Position numbers and translations under genes: made by a program. The notes under the pieces were generated by a model. It was not told the DNA's origin. It saw only the letters and a list, made by a program, of their open reading frames with translations, and did no database searches. This document shows, in pieces, positions 17,843 to 26,576 of a DNA stretch of 64,000 nt. The DNA comes from Chryseosolibacter sp964551035. Its GTDB lineage: Bacteria > Bacteroidota > Bacteroidia > Cytophagales > Cyclobacteriaceae. The stretch spans positions 88,009-152,008 of the forward strand of contig CAZKBK010000006.1 of NCBI GenBank assembly GCA_964551035.1, written 5' to 3'. Each line of letters opens with the position of its first letter. Positions within the stretch are counted from its first letter, which is position 1.

Positions 17843-17901
17843 TTGCCACTAGGACACTAAGATACAAAGGTAAATTACACACGTAGGGCCTTTGTGGCTA
17901 C
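17843..17901. repeat. CACTAAG/ACAAAGG degenerate repeat between porZ and recO
   Basis: The segment reads TTGCCACTAGGACACTAAGA followed by TACAAAGG, and 18 bases later CCTTTGTGGCTAC, a partly inverted copy. Similar wording (CACCTAGGCACAAAGG) recurs near 27508. The whole 17814-18037 gap has no gene that I can support. Confidence 0.45.
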
Positions 17902-18037
17902 AAACCAGAGGAGTGCGGAACGCCATGCTTTACCGACGCGAGGCACGCACTCAAACGCAAATGATATGACAACACAGCAAAACACGCCGCGAACCTTTGC
18001 GACGAAACTCCGCGCCCTCCCCAAATAAAGAATTGAA

Positions 18038-18706
18038 ATGATCTCAAAAACCCGCGGCATCGTTTTCAGGTTCACGAAATTCAGGGAGACGTCCATCATT
18101 GTGACGATCCTGACCGAGGCTTTCGGCCTTCAACATTACATTGTGAATGGCGTTCGTGCCAAATCACCAAAAAGCCGCATCGCGCTCTATCAACCCCTGA
18201 CCCTGCTCGACATGGTCGTTTATCATCGCGAGAATACCAACATCGAACGAATCCGCGAGGCGCGTTGTTTTCACCCCTATCAAACCCTGGCGACCGACGC
18301 CAAAAAGTCCACAATCGCCATCTTCATCACCGAACTTCTAAACAAATCTATACGGCATGAAAGCCATGCCGACGTCCTGTTTGCCTTCTTGTCCGAATCG
18401 CTCGTTGCCATCGACAAGACTACAACAGCATTCGAGAATGCACACCTCATTTTCATGATCCAGTTAAGCCGGCACCTGGGTTTCGGTCCTCAATTCACCA
18501 ATGAAATTCTCGGAGGACGGGTTGCCGACCCGGAAACGGAGCAGGCGTTGACGCTTTTGCTGCGCGCGGCGTACGGGCACCCCTTGCCCATCAGCTACAT
18601 CCAACGGAGAATCATCCTGGATCTGCTGGTAAAGTTCTACGCTGACCACATCGAAAACCTGGGCGATTTCAAGTCCATCCCGGTCTTGCGCGACCTGTTG
18701 AGTTGA
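18038..18706 (+). CDS. recO: DNA repair protein RecO
   Basis: A 222-residue RecO: an N-terminal OB-fold (MISKTRGIVFRFTKFRETSIIVTI, then FGLQHYIVNG and a basic stretch) followed by a helical C-terminal domain. RecO works with RecR and RecF to load RecA on gapped DNA; recR is also in this window at 31362-31970. The C-terminal zinc-binding cysteines of many RecO proteins are not seen, which is usual for Bacteroidetes. The gene stops one base before the convergent response regulator gene ends. Confidence 0.9.
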   Translation: MISKTRGIVFRFTKFRETSIIVTILTEAFGLQHYIVNGVRAKSPKSRIALYQPLTLLDMVVYHRENTNIERIREARCFHPYQTLATDAKKSTIAIFITELLNKSIRHESHADVLFAFLSESLVAIDKTTTAFENAHLIFMIQLSRHLGFGPQFTNEILGGRVADPETEQALTLLLRAAYGHPLPISYIQRRIILDLLVKFYADHIENLGDFKSIPVLRDLLS

Positions 18707-19405
18707 TCACCTCACCTCCAAACGGAATCCCACGCCGTGATAATTCACGATCTGAACATCCGGATCATCGCGGAGGTATTTTCGCAGCTTGGAAATAAAC
18801 ACATCCATGCTTCTCCCCATGAAGTAGTCGTCATCACCCCAGATGCTTTTCAAAATCTCCTCGCGTTTCAATACCCGGTCGCGATTGCGGTAAAGCAACT
18901 TGAGCACATCCGCTTCTTTTTGGGTCAGGGTCTTCTCGCTGGAATGGTTTTTCAACGTGAGCCGAAGCGGATCGAATCGAAACTTGCCGAGCGTGAAAAT
19001 GCCTTCATCGTCGGCCTTCGCCGCGCCATTGCTTCTCTTGAGAAAAACCTCTATGCGGCAAATCAGTTCATCAAGACTGAAAGGCTTCGTGATAAAATCG
19101 TCTCCGCCCGACTGAAACCCGGCAAGTTTGTCTTCCACCATGGATTTGGCCGTCAAAAACAAAATGGGAACCTGGTCGTCCTTTTGGCGGATCTCCTTCG
19201 CCAGCGTAAAACCATCCTTGCGCGGAAGCATCACATCGAAAATGCAAAGGTCAAAGCCGTTCGCGTTGAAAATATCCTCAGCCGCACTCCCGTCCGTTGC
19301 GAGGATGACCTCGTAGCCTTTCAACACAAGGTTATCCTTGATGACATACCCGAGATTCGGGTCGTCTTCAACAACGAGTATTTTCTTGCGCTTTTCTTCG
19401 ATCAT
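18707..19405 (-). CDS. OmpR/PhoB-family response regulator (RprY-like)
   Basis: A 232-residue two-domain regulator. The receiver domain (1-120) has the acidic pocket VVEDD (11-15), the phosphorylation site Asp57 (CIFDVMLP), Thr85 and Lys107 (FITKPFS). The C-terminal winged-helix domain runs from about 135 to 232 (LTQKEADVLKLLYRN, then SMDVFISKLRKYLRDDP). It is encoded three bases downstream of its sensor kinase. Phased TTAACAT repeats in the intergenic region before the kinase gene (20714-20752) are a plausible binding site for a regulator of this class. The signal is unknown. Confidence 0.93.
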   Translation of the reverse strand: MIEEKRKKILVVEDDPNLGYVIKDNLVLKGYEVILATDGSAAEDIFNANGFDLCIFDVMLPRKDGFTLAKEIRQKDDQVPILFLTAKSMVEDKLAGFQSGGDDFITKPFSLDELICRIEVFLKRSNGAAKADDEGIFTLGKFRFDPLRLTLKNHSSEKTLTQKEADVLKLLYRNRDRVLKREEILKSIWGDDDYFMGRSMDVFISKLRKYLRDDPDVQIVNYHGVGFRLEVR

Positions 19406-19408
19406 ATA

Positions 19409-20674
19409 CTAGGAAAGGGGAAGGGTGATCCTGAATACGCTACCGGCTCCGGGGGCACTTTCGACCCTAACGGTACCGCCATGCGACGCGATAATTGACC
19501 TGACGTAATTTAGCCCAATGCCAAAACCTTTTACGTCGTGAAGATTGCCCGTAGGGACGCGGTAAAACTTTTCAAAAATACGTTTCTGATGCTCCCTGCT
19601 GATCCCGATGCCATTATCTGCAATGCTGATGACAAGCTGTTTGCGATCGTTGGCCGTACGGATCGTGATCTGCGGCGTGGTGGCGCAGTATTTAATCGCG
19701 TTGTCAATCAGGTTGTAAACGACGTTGACCAGATGCAGCCGATCGGCATGGAGCGTGTGGCTCGCCGCGTTCAATTCGCAGGAGATCGAACCGTCGCGCT
19801 CCTGCAAAGACATCGCCGTGTTCGTGATGGCGTTGCGGATTACCTCGTGCATGTCGACGACCTCTTTCCGCAGGCCGATGTCTTCCTTTTCCAGCCGCGC
19901 TACCTGCAGTACCCGTTCAACCTGCTGGCGGAGGCGGGTGTTCTCCTTTTCGATAATCGTGGTGTAGTTGAGCAGTCTTTCAGGATGCTGAACGATGTCC
20001 GGATTCTTCAGGACCTCGGTTGAAACTGCGATGGTCGAGATCGGCGTCTTGAACTCATGCGTCATGTTGTTGATAAAATCCTTTTGGATCTCCGACAACC
20101 GCTTCTGCTTGAGGATGACGAAAATGGTGTACGAAAAGAATACGATCACGATCAGCAACACCACGGACGAAAATGACCATATCCCCATTTGATTCAGAAT
20201 GTGCGCCTCGCGGTCGGGAAACTGAACGCCGAAGTAATAGGCATAATTGTCCCATTCGGGAAGATTGCGGGAGCTTACTTTTTCCTTCGATGCCTGAAAC
20301 GAAATATAATCTCCATACTTCATTTTTTCGCTGTTGCAGTCGTAAACGCCATACTCAAAATCGACCTGAATATTTCGTTTCTCAAACTCCGAACGCAACA
20401 GAAATTCGAGCAGGCCGGATTTCACGTCGCCGTTCACCATCACGATAAAATAGTTCGTTGAAACCTGCTTGACGGGATTCATCGCCGGAGACGGCGTGTT
20501 GTTGATGTCATAGATCTGATTGGCGACATTAAAAAGCGCAGCGTTAACCGTTCGCTCAAACTCCGCCTCCTTGAGGTCAAAAGCCCGGCGCAGCCAATAC
20601 ACCTGCGTGATCGTAATGCCGACGATGCAGAGCGTCGCGAGAATCACTATAGACCGGATGTAGGAACTCTTCAC
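19409..20674 (-). CDS. Sensor histidine kinase (RprX-like)
   Basis: A 421-residue membrane sensor kinase. Two membrane segments (about 9-29 and 170-192) bracket a periplasmic domain of about 140 residues with a single cysteine. The HisKA H-box is NNMTHEFKTPISTI near residue 205-220, and the HATPase domain has the N-box NLIDNAIKY, G1 DNGIGIS, F-box FEKFYR and G2 GFGIGLNYV. It is the first gene of a two-gene operon with the OmpR-type regulator. The architecture is like RprX of Bacteroides. The stimulus cannot be read from sequence. Confidence 0.92.
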   Translation of the reverse strand: MKSSYIRSIVILATLCIVGITITQVYWLRRAFDLKEAEFERTVNAALFNVANQIYDINNTPSPAMNPVKQVSTNYFIVMVNGDVKSGLLEFLLRSEFEKRNIQVDFEYGVYDCNSEKMKYGDYISFQASKEKVSSRNLPEWDNYAYYFGVQFPDREAHILNQMGIWSFSSVVLLIVIVFFSYTIFVILKQKRLSEIQKDFINNMTHEFKTPISTIAVSTEVLKNPDIVQHPERLLNYTTIIEKENTRLRQQVERVLQVARLEKEDIGLRKEVVDMHEVIRNAITNTAMSLQERDGSISCELNAASHTLHADRLHLVNVVYNLIDNAIKYCATTPQITIRTANDRKQLVISIADNGIGISREHQKRIFEKFYRVPTGNLHDVKGFGIGLNYVRSIIASHGGTVRVESAPGAGSVFRITLPLS

Positions 20675-20713
20675 AAGATAAAATTAAATAAACGCGCCGG
20701 GTTGAAATTCAGT

Positions 20714-20752
20714 TTAACATCTCGTTAACATTAATTGACGACCCCTTAACAT
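20714..20752. promoter_or_regulatory. Three phased TTAACAT direct repeats, candidate OmpR/PhoB-type regulator site
   Basis: TTAACAT occurs at 20714, 20725 and 20746, spacing 11 and 21 bases, so all copies face the same side of the helix. Direct repeats at 11-base spacing are what OmpR/PhoB-family regulators bind; TTAACA with 4-6 base gaps is the known PhoP box pattern in Bacillus. The site lies between the divergent sensor kinase and DUF1573 genes. The link to the regulator encoded here is an inference. Confidence 0.5.
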
Positions 20753-20772
20753 GCGGATCGTTTTCGTCGCGC

Positions 20773-20780
20773 CAATTTTG
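20773..20780 (+). promoter_or_regulatory. Possible -7 element of the DUF1573 gene
   Basis: CAATTTTG differs from TAnnTTTG at one base and lies 48 bases before the ATG at 20828. The TTAACAT repeats lie just upstream, at the position expected of an activator site. Confidence 0.35.
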
Positions 20781-20827
20781 ATGTGTTCGAACAACAGAAC
20801 TAACAACAAACATTAACGCTTAAAACC

Positions 20828-21241
20828 ATGAAAAAGATTTCAATTACACTGTTTACCCTTGTCCTGGCGATGTATGCCTTTGGACAGGACCTGGCGATGA
20901 ACCGTACAAAGGTAGTGGAAAAAAGTCCCGACGCGGCGGTCTTCACCTGGAAAGCTACGGAGTATGACTTCGGCGCCATAGAAGCGGGCGTACCCGTATC
21001 TCATGAATTCAAGTTCACAAACACCGGTGACATTCCGCTCGTGATCACCGCAGTGAAGGCATCCTGCGGCTGCACGGTCACTGCCTATTCCGAAGATCCG
21101 ATTGCTCCGAACGGAACGGGCTACGTAAAGGCCACCTACAATGCGGCCAAGCCGGGACGGTTTACGAAGACGGTGACGGTGACGGGCAACACGGCGGAGG
21201 GGTCGATCCTGTTGACCATTAAGGGCGAGGTTGTGGAATAA
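20828..21241 (+). CDS. DUF1573 domain secreted protein
   Basis: A 137-residue exported protein with a signal peptide at about 1-19 (ending AFGQ) and a DUF1573 domain, an immunoglobulin-like fold common in Bacteroidetes. Diagnostic words are YDFGAIEAGVPVSHEF, FTNTGDIPLVI, ASCGCTVTAYSEDPIAPNG and the final LLTIKGEV. Its cellular role is not established. It is divergent from the two-component operon and shares the regulatory region with it; a strong terminator follows the stop codon, so it is monocistronic. Confidence 0.9.
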   Translation: MKKISITLFTLVLAMYAFGQDLAMNRTKVVEKSPDAAVFTWKATEYDFGAIEAGVPVSHEFKFTNTGDIPLVITAVKASCGCTVTAYSEDPIAPNGTGYVKATYNAAKPGRFTKTVTVTGNTAEGSILLTIKGEVVE

Positions 21242-21261
21242 GAGCCGCCCCTACTAAAACA

Positions 21262-21292
21262 GGCCTTCCCGAGACGGGCGGGCCTTTTTTTT
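21262..21292 (+). terminator. Rho-independent terminator of the DUF1573 gene
   Basis: GGCCTTCCCG and CGGGCGGGCC pair over ten positions with one mismatch around an AGA loop, followed by a run of eight T. It starts 20 bases after the stop codon. Confidence 0.9.
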
Positions 21293-21380
21293 GCTTGTGA
21301 ATTTCATTTTTAGAAAACGTTTTCAATAAAAATTTGCGTAGATCAATGGCCTGCCGGCGCGGCCGGGCGTCGATTTTCGG

Positions 21381-21388
21381 TAACTTTG
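21381..21388 (+). promoter_or_regulatory. Promoter -7 element of ppc
   Basis: TAACTTTG matches TAnnTTTG. Transcription would start near 21393, that is, downstream of the in-frame TTG at 21390. This argues for the ATG at 21411 as the ppc start. Confidence 0.55.
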
Positions 21389-21410
21389 TTTGAACGCCAG
21401 ATTAAACCGG

Positions 21411-23981
21411 ATGCCGTCAAATTATAACCAGGCCGTCGCCACCCGCTATCACATTTACAACAGCCTTTTTCTGAACCTGCCGTATACGGGCATTTACAGG
21501 ACAGGCACCTTATTACCGCTGCTGCAGCAGGCGTGTGAAACCGGCTTCTCCAAAGGGAAAGATCCGCGGGCGATCATCCGGAAATTTTTCAGTGACTTCA
21601 CCCCTGAGGCTTCACGAAAGGAGCAGTTCGATCTCCTTTTCAATTTTATTCAGTACGCAGAGCGACAGGTGGTGCTGTTCGACTCTATTGAAGACGCCGC
21701 CTTCGAAGAGGTGAACGATCTCAAGGGCAAGGGTAGCGTGCAGGCGTTACTGCTGCGAACTTCTGCCGAAGGGCTGATGGACGAATTGAAAAAGAAACTG
21801 GAGGACTTCAGCGTGCGGATCGTACTGACGGCTCATCCGACGCAGTTCTATCCGGGACATGTCCTTGCCATCATCAACGACCTCGAAGGGGCCATCGGCG
21901 GGGGAAGGCTCGACCACATCAACCTGCTTTTGCGCCAGCTGGGAAAGACCGCTTTCATCAACAGGGCGAAGCCTACCCCTTATGACGAAGCGCTTAGTCT
22001 GAGCTGGTTTCTGGAAAATGTCTTTTACCAGGTCATTCCGCAGATCTTCCAAAAGATCCTCGACGGATTACAGGTTCCGCCGGAGGAGTGGACGAACTTC
22101 GACCTGATCAAGATCGGTTTCTGGCCCGGTGGCGACCGCGACGGCAACCCATTCGTGACACACGATGTCACGCTGCAAGTAGCCACCAGGTTGCAGCAGA
22201 CGCTTATGCGCTGTTACCACCGCGACGTCCGGTTCCTCAAAAGGAGGCTGACGTTTAAAGGCGTGGATCACATCATCACACGTGTCGAGCGGAAAGTATA
22301 CCCGCTAGCGTATGGGAACGCCGATAAAGGCTACCCGAACGCGGAAGAATTGCTGGAAGACCTCATGCTCATGCGCCGTGGGCTTATTGAAGACCACCGC
22401 CGCCTTTTTCTCGACCTGCTCGACGGGTTCATCCTGAAGGTGAAGATCTTCGGGTTCTATTTCGCGAGTATGGACATCCGCCAGGACAGTCGTAAGCACA
22501 CGGCAGTCTGGGATGTAATCATCCGGAAGCTTCAGCGCACCAACGCCAAGCTGCGGAATTTCAACAAGAAGAGTGAATCGGAGCAGATACGCGCGCTGCT
22601 CAAGCTCAAATTCAAGCCCGAAGCCCTTCGGGTGAAGGACCCTTTTGTGCATGAGTTGATCGGGAGTATTCGTGTAATTGAAAATATACAGGCGCAGAAC
22701 GGGGAACTCGGTTGCCATCGCTATGTCATCAGCAATTGCCAGTCCGCGCTTGACATTGTCCGCGTTTTTCAGCTCACACGCGTTCTTCTGGCAAAAAAGA
22801 ATCGCCTTCGCGTTGATATCGTTCCCTTATTTGAAACCATCGAAGACCTGAGCGCCGCACCCGCCGTGATGGACGCCCTCTACAGCATCCCGGAATATCG
22901 CGAACACCTGAAACAGCGCGGCAACAAGCAAACCATTATGCTCGGTTTCTCCGACGGCACAAAGGACGGCGGTTATCTGCGCGCCAACTGGTCCATTTTC
23001 CGGGCCAAGGAGAACCTGACTATACTTTCACGCGAGCACGGGCTCGTGGCCGTATTCTTCGACGGACGTGGCGGCCCTCCCGCCCGTGGCGGCGGCAACA
23101 CCCACGACTTCTACGCTTCGCTCGGTGAAACGGTGGAAGACAAAGAAGTTCAAATCACCATCCAGGGGCAGACGATAAGTTCAAACTTCGGAAAGCCCGC
23201 GTCCTGCCTTTACAACCTGGAACAGTTGATATCGGCCGGGATCGAGAACGATGTCTTCCGCAACAACATCGTACAACTCAAGGAAAAGGAGAAGGACCTG
23301 CTCGAGCGTCTCGCGGAGGAAGGCCATAAAGCCTATCTCTCCCTGAAGAACCACCCCAAATTCGTGCCCTACCTGGAAAAGATCACGCCGCTGTCGTTCT
23401 TCGGCGACATCAACATCGGCTCGAGACCGGTGAAGCGGAATGCCGGCGCAGCCCTGAAGTTCGAAGACCTCCGCGCCATTCCGTTTGTCGGCTCATGGGC
23501 GCAGATGAAACAAAACATTCCGGGTTTCTATGGGGTAGGCACGGCGTTGAAGCAATTGAAAAGCGAGGGAAAACTCAAGGACTTGAAGCAGATGTACAAG
23601 CAATCGTTGTTCTTCAGGACGTTGTTGGGCAACACCATGATGTCATTGACGAAAAGTTATTTTCCGTCCTCGGCGTACCTGGCCAGGGACAAGGAGTTCG
23701 GCGAATTCTGGAAGATCATGTTCCGGGAGTACAAGCTTTCCGTGGCGATGGTCCTTGAGGTGACGGGTCTCTCGGAGTTGATGGAAAACAATCCCGTCAA
23801 CCGTGATTCGGTACGGTTGCGGGAACGCATTGTACTGCCCTTGATCACCATTCAACAGTTTGCCATGCAGCAACTTCGTCATCCGGATTCGGTGAAGGAA
23901 AAGGAATTCGAAAAAGAGTACCGAACGCTGGTGCTGAGGTGCATGTTCGGGATCATCAACGCGGCGCGAAATTCTGCTTAG
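21411..23981 (+). CDS. ppc: Phosphoenolpyruvate carboxylase
   Basis: An 856-residue enzyme that makes oxaloacetate from PEP and bicarbonate to refill the TCA cycle. The conserved blocks are VLTAHPTQ (catalytic histidine), FWPGGDRDGNPFVT, MLGFSDGTKDGGYLRANW, FFDGRGGPPARGGGNTH (the Gly-rich PEP loop), ISSNFGKP and a C-terminus ending close to INAARN. The ATG at 21411 is preferred over the TTG at 21390 because the promoter -7 box (21381-21388) would put transcription start after that TTG. The gene stands alone with its own promoter. Confidence 0.96.
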   Translation: MPSNYNQAVATRYHIYNSLFLNLPYTGIYRTGTLLPLLQQACETGFSKGKDPRAIIRKFFSDFTPEASRKEQFDLLFNFIQYAERQVVLFDSIEDAAFEEVNDLKGKGSVQALLLRTSAEGLMDELKKKLEDFSVRIVLTAHPTQFYPGHVLAIINDLEGAIGGGRLDHINLLLRQLGKTAFINRAKPTPYDEALSLSWFLENVFYQVIPQIFQKILDGLQVPPEEWTNFDLIKIGFWPGGDRDGNPFVTHDVTLQVATRLQQTLMRCYHRDVRFLKRRLTFKGVDHIITRVERKVYPLAYGNADKGYPNAEELLEDLMLMRRGLIEDHRRLFLDLLDGFILKVKIFGFYFASMDIRQDSRKHTAVWDVIIRKLQRTNAKLRNFNKKSESEQIRALLKLKFKPEALRVKDPFVHELIGSIRVIENIQAQNGELGCHRYVISNCQSALDIVRVFQLTRVLLAKKNRLRVDIVPLFETIEDLSAAPAVMDALYSIPEYREHLKQRGNKQTIMLGFSDGTKDGGYLRANWSIFRAKENLTILSREHGLVAVFFDGRGGPPARGGGNTHDFYASLGETVEDKEVQITIQGQTISSNFGKPASCLYNLEQLISAGIENDVFRNNIVQLKEKEKDLLERLAEEGHKAYLSLKNHPKFVPYLEKITPLSFFGDINIGSRPVKRNAGAALKFEDLRAIPFVGSWAQMKQNIPGFYGVGTALKQLKSEGKLKDLKQMYKQSLFFRTLLGNTMMSLTKSYFPSSAYLARDKEFGEFWKIMFREYKLSVAMVLEVTGLSELMENNPVNRDSVRLRERIVLPLITIQQFAMQQLRHPDSVKEKEFEKEYRTLVLRCMFGIINAARNSA

Positions 23982-24213
23982 CGTTGGGCGGTGCGGGCCG
24001 CCATAATTTCACGTCATACACTGCTTTGTCGCTATCAAATCGTGGTAGCTTGAGCCATTCCCGGCGTCAGCGAAATCACGAGAGCGATCAATAGAATTCC
24101 GACCATTCCAGGGACCGGTACTTTCTTCCTGTTAAAGCGAACTTTATTTTCAAAAAGATGATCTCACGGTGGGTATTCCACATCGGCGGGGGATTTTTTT
24201 ACTATTTTGAAAA

Positions 24214-24777
24214 ATGGTTCACGCTGGCCCCTACAAGAATCGGACGGATGAAGAACTCGTGGCGATGTATAAGCAGTCGTCCCACCTCGACATCGTGGGT
24301 GAACTCTACAACCGGTACGTCGCCCTGACGTTTGGTGTGTGCCTTAAATACCTGAAAGACCGGGAAGACAGCCGGGATGCCGTCATGCAGATATTTGAAA
24401 AGCTCATGGTCAGCCTGAAGGAACACCACATTACCCAATTCAAAGGCTGGCTCTATGTGACCGCCCGAAACCACTGCCTGATGCAGATCAGGGCCCGGAG
24501 GGGAAAAAATTTCGAAGAAATCTCGCCTTTTCTTATGGAATCCGACCCTGAAATGAATCTGGAGGGAGGTCCTGAAACCGAGGAAAATCTTGGTAAATTA
24601 GAGAGGTGTATCAACCAGCTGGGCAGCGAGCAGCACCAATGCGTCAGGCTGTTCTATCTCGAGCGGAAATGCTATCGCGAAATCACGGAAAGCACCGGTT
24701 TTGACCTCAAGAAAGTAAAAAGTTATATCCAGAACGGGAAAAGGAATCTGAAGATCTGCATGGAGCGAAATGGATAG
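24214..24777 (+). CDS. ECF-type RNA polymerase sigma factor
   Basis: A 187-residue sigma-70 family protein with region 2 in the N-terminal half (YNRYVALTFGVCLKYLKD, FKGWLYVTARNHCL) and region 4 at the C-terminus (HQCVRLFYLERKCYREI, then KVKSYIQNGKRNLK). It lacks domains 1 and 3, as ECF factors do. The downstream gene overlaps it by eight bases and encodes a single-pass membrane protein, so the pair resembles a sigma/anti-sigma unit. Target promoters are unknown. Confidence 0.9.
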   Translation: MVHAGPYKNRTDEELVAMYKQSSHLDIVGELYNRYVALTFGVCLKYLKDREDSRDAVMQIFEKLMVSLKEHHITQFKGWLYVTARNHCLMQIRARRGKNFEEISPFLMESDPEMNLEGGPETEENLGKLERCINQLGSEQHQCVRLFYLERKCYREITESTGFDLKKVKSYIQNGKRNLKICMERNG

Positions 24778-25987
24778 GCGGAGAAACGATATCGAGCGCT
24801 ATTTACGAGGCGAGATGTCGCCGGGCGAAATGCATGCCCTGGAGCGGGAGGCCATGAAGGACCCCTTCCTTTCAGAGGCACTTGAAGGCGTCGAGCAGAC
24901 GGGCGCGCAGGAGTTCCTGCTCGACCTTCGCGAACTCCATCACACTGTACACCAGCGTGCGCGTTCGCGTCGCCCGAAGTTTATCTCCATGTGGAACTGG
25001 TCTATCGGGATTGCTGCCGGCTTGATTATCATTGCCCTCGCCGCGGTCTACATCATTAGCGGCGTCACTGAAGGCGAACGCCAGACGCTGGCCTTGAAAA
25101 AGGAAGCCCTCCCTCAGCCCGGACACCCGACACCAGCCGACACCCTTGCCGACGCATCGCAACCGGCCTCGCCCCCCGCGCGGGAGGAATCCGCGACCGG
25201 GCCCGCGACAGCAGCCGTTCCGCAGCCACAGGAGGTTGAGACCGACGCCCCGGAGGAGACCGAAATCTCCGTAGACGACGGGATGGCCTCCCGCGACGCC
25301 GTTGATGAAACCAGTCCCACCGAGGCTGTTGACCCCATAGCAATACCGGCATTGGATCCCGTCGCAGGAATCGCCATCGCCGACACCGTTCGGGTCATCG
25401 AAGGACGCGTGATCTCGGCGGAAGATGGAACCGCCCTGCCCGGTGTTACGATCCGTATCCAGGATGCGCCTACGTCAACGTCAACAGACGCTACGGGGAA
25501 TTTCACCATCCCCGTTGTTGACGAGGATCAAGCCCTCGTGTTCAATTTTGTCGGCATGGAGGAAAAGGTTGTCCCCACCGCGGGTAAGCAACACCTGGAC
25601 GTGACCCTTGAGCCCGACCTCACCCAACTCAGCGAGGTGGTGGTGATCGGGTATGGCGATGACGACAAAAAGTTACCGTCGAAGGAATACGCGGCGCCCA
25701 CAGGCGGTCGCAAAGCCCTCGAAAAATATCTCGAGGAAAAAATGAATTACCCGGAGCAAGCGCTGCTAAATAACGTCGAGGGAAGGGTCACCATTGAGTT
25801 TACCGTTTGGACCGACGGCACGTTACGGGATTTTCAGGTGCTGAAGGGGCTGGGATTCGGTTGCGATGATGAGGCGATCCGCTTGCTGAGAGAAGGGCCC
25901 GCCTGGTCACCGTCAAAACGAGACGCGCAGCCCGTGGCCGAAAAGGTGAAGGTGCGCGTGAAGTTCTCGCTACCAAGAAGGGAGTAG
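24770..25987 (+). CDS. Single-pass membrane protein with anti-sigma-like N-terminus, CarboxypepD_reg and TonB C-terminal domains
   Basis: This 405-residue protein overlaps the sigma factor gene by eight bases. Residues 1-70 are cytoplasmic (DIERYLRGEMSPGEMHALE, similar in pattern to anti-sigma helices), and a membrane segment lies at about 75-97. A long Pro/Ala/Glu-rich periplasmic linker (about 110-205) follows, then a CarboxypepD_reg beta-sandwich at about 208-285 (VIEGRVISAEDGTALPGV) ending near SEVVVIGYG, a motif usual in SusC-type receptors. The last ~95 residues are a TonB C-terminal domain (YPEQALLNNVEGRVTIEF, GCDDEAIRLL). It may couple an outer-membrane signal to the sigma factor. The N-terminal anti-sigma role is inferred from position and size. 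Confidence 0.82.
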   Translation: MDRRRNDIERYLRGEMSPGEMHALEREAMKDPFLSEALEGVEQTGAQEFLLDLRELHHTVHQRARSRRPKFISMWNWSIGIAAGLIIIALAAVYIISGVTEGERQTLALKKEALPQPGHPTPADTLADASQPASPPAREESATGPATAAVPQPQEVETDAPEETEISVDDGMASRDAVDETSPTEAVDPIAIPALDPVAGIAIADTVRVIEGRVISAEDGTALPGVTIRIQDAPTSTSTDATGNFTIPVVDEDQALVFNFVGMEEKVVPTAGKQHLDVTLEPDLTQLSEVVVIGYGDDDKKLPSKEYAAPTGGRKALEKYLEEKMNYPEQALLNNVEGRVTIEFTVWTDGTLRDFQVLKGLGFGCDDEAIRLLREGPAWSPSKRDAQPVAEKVKVRVKFSLPRRE

Positions 25988-26075
25988 GAGCAGAGAGCAG
26001 AGAGCCAAGAGCAGAGAGCCAAGAGCTGAGAGCTGAGAGCTGAGAGCTGAGAGTGGAGGGCTAAGAGCTGACAGC
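25988..26075. repeat. Left heptamer array (AGAGC-type) of the four-helix-bundle element
   Basis: A run of units such as AGAGCAG, AGAGCCA, AGAGCTG repeats about twelve times beginning directly after the stop codon of the TonB-domain gene. The period is seven bases. The complementary array on the right (26577-26647) is in inverted orientation, so the two could pair as a long imperfect stem. Confidence 0.8.
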
Positions 26076-26086
26076 GGTATTTGCCA

Positions 26087-26461
26087 TTAGCCTCGCCGTT
26101 TCACGTCTTCCCTCACCTTTGTCAACAAACCAAATAGCATCGCTTTGACCTCACTGATCCTCGCGTCTAGATCCCTGAACCTTTCAAGGGGGATATAGCC
26201 AAGCTCAAATGAAAGGAAAAGGAGGTATTCGGCCTCCTGGGCCGACCCGAAGGAGATCTGCAGATAACCCGCGAAATCTCTTTGCGTGAATTTTCCGCAG
26301 CCTTCCGCAATATTCGTTGGGATCGAGATTGCTGCCCGGCGAAGCTGCGAGGTCAATGCATAAAGCTCTTCCTTTGGGAAAAAATTTCTTGTGATCTCGT
26401 AAACGTCCAGTACAAATGCGTGGCCTTTCTGCCAAACCAGGAGTTCCTTGTAATTTTTCAT
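26087..26461 (-). CDS. Four-helix-bundle protein, 23S rRNA intervening-sequence-protein family
   Basis: A 124-residue helical protein with the family signature: LLVWQKGHAFVLDVYEIT at the start, FPKEELYALTSQLRRAAISI in the middle, then NIAEGCGKFTQRDF and a final helix with LDARISEVKAML. The family (TIGR02436/PF05635) was first seen inside intervening sequences of 23S rRNA genes and is related to the Avd accessory protein of diversity-generating retroelements. Its biochemical role is not settled. Here it stands alone, flanked by inverted heptamer arrays that fill the space between two convergent genes. This arrangement suggests a small mobile or excisable unit rather than a normal gene. Confidence 0.88.
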   Translation of the reverse strand: MKNYKELLVWQKGHAFVLDVYEITRNFFPKEELYALTSQLRRAAISIPTNIAEGCGKFTQRDFAGYLQISFGSAQEAEYLLFLSFELGYIPLERFRDLDARISEVKAMLFGLLTKVREDVKRRG

Positions 26462-26576
26462 AATGAGAGGGTTTCTGTGGATTATGAAATTTCCCCCGTC
26501 ATACCACCATATCCAAATTTTCCAACTCCTTTTTTCCTGACCAATTTAACCGACCCCCAGCTGTAAGGCACCACCT

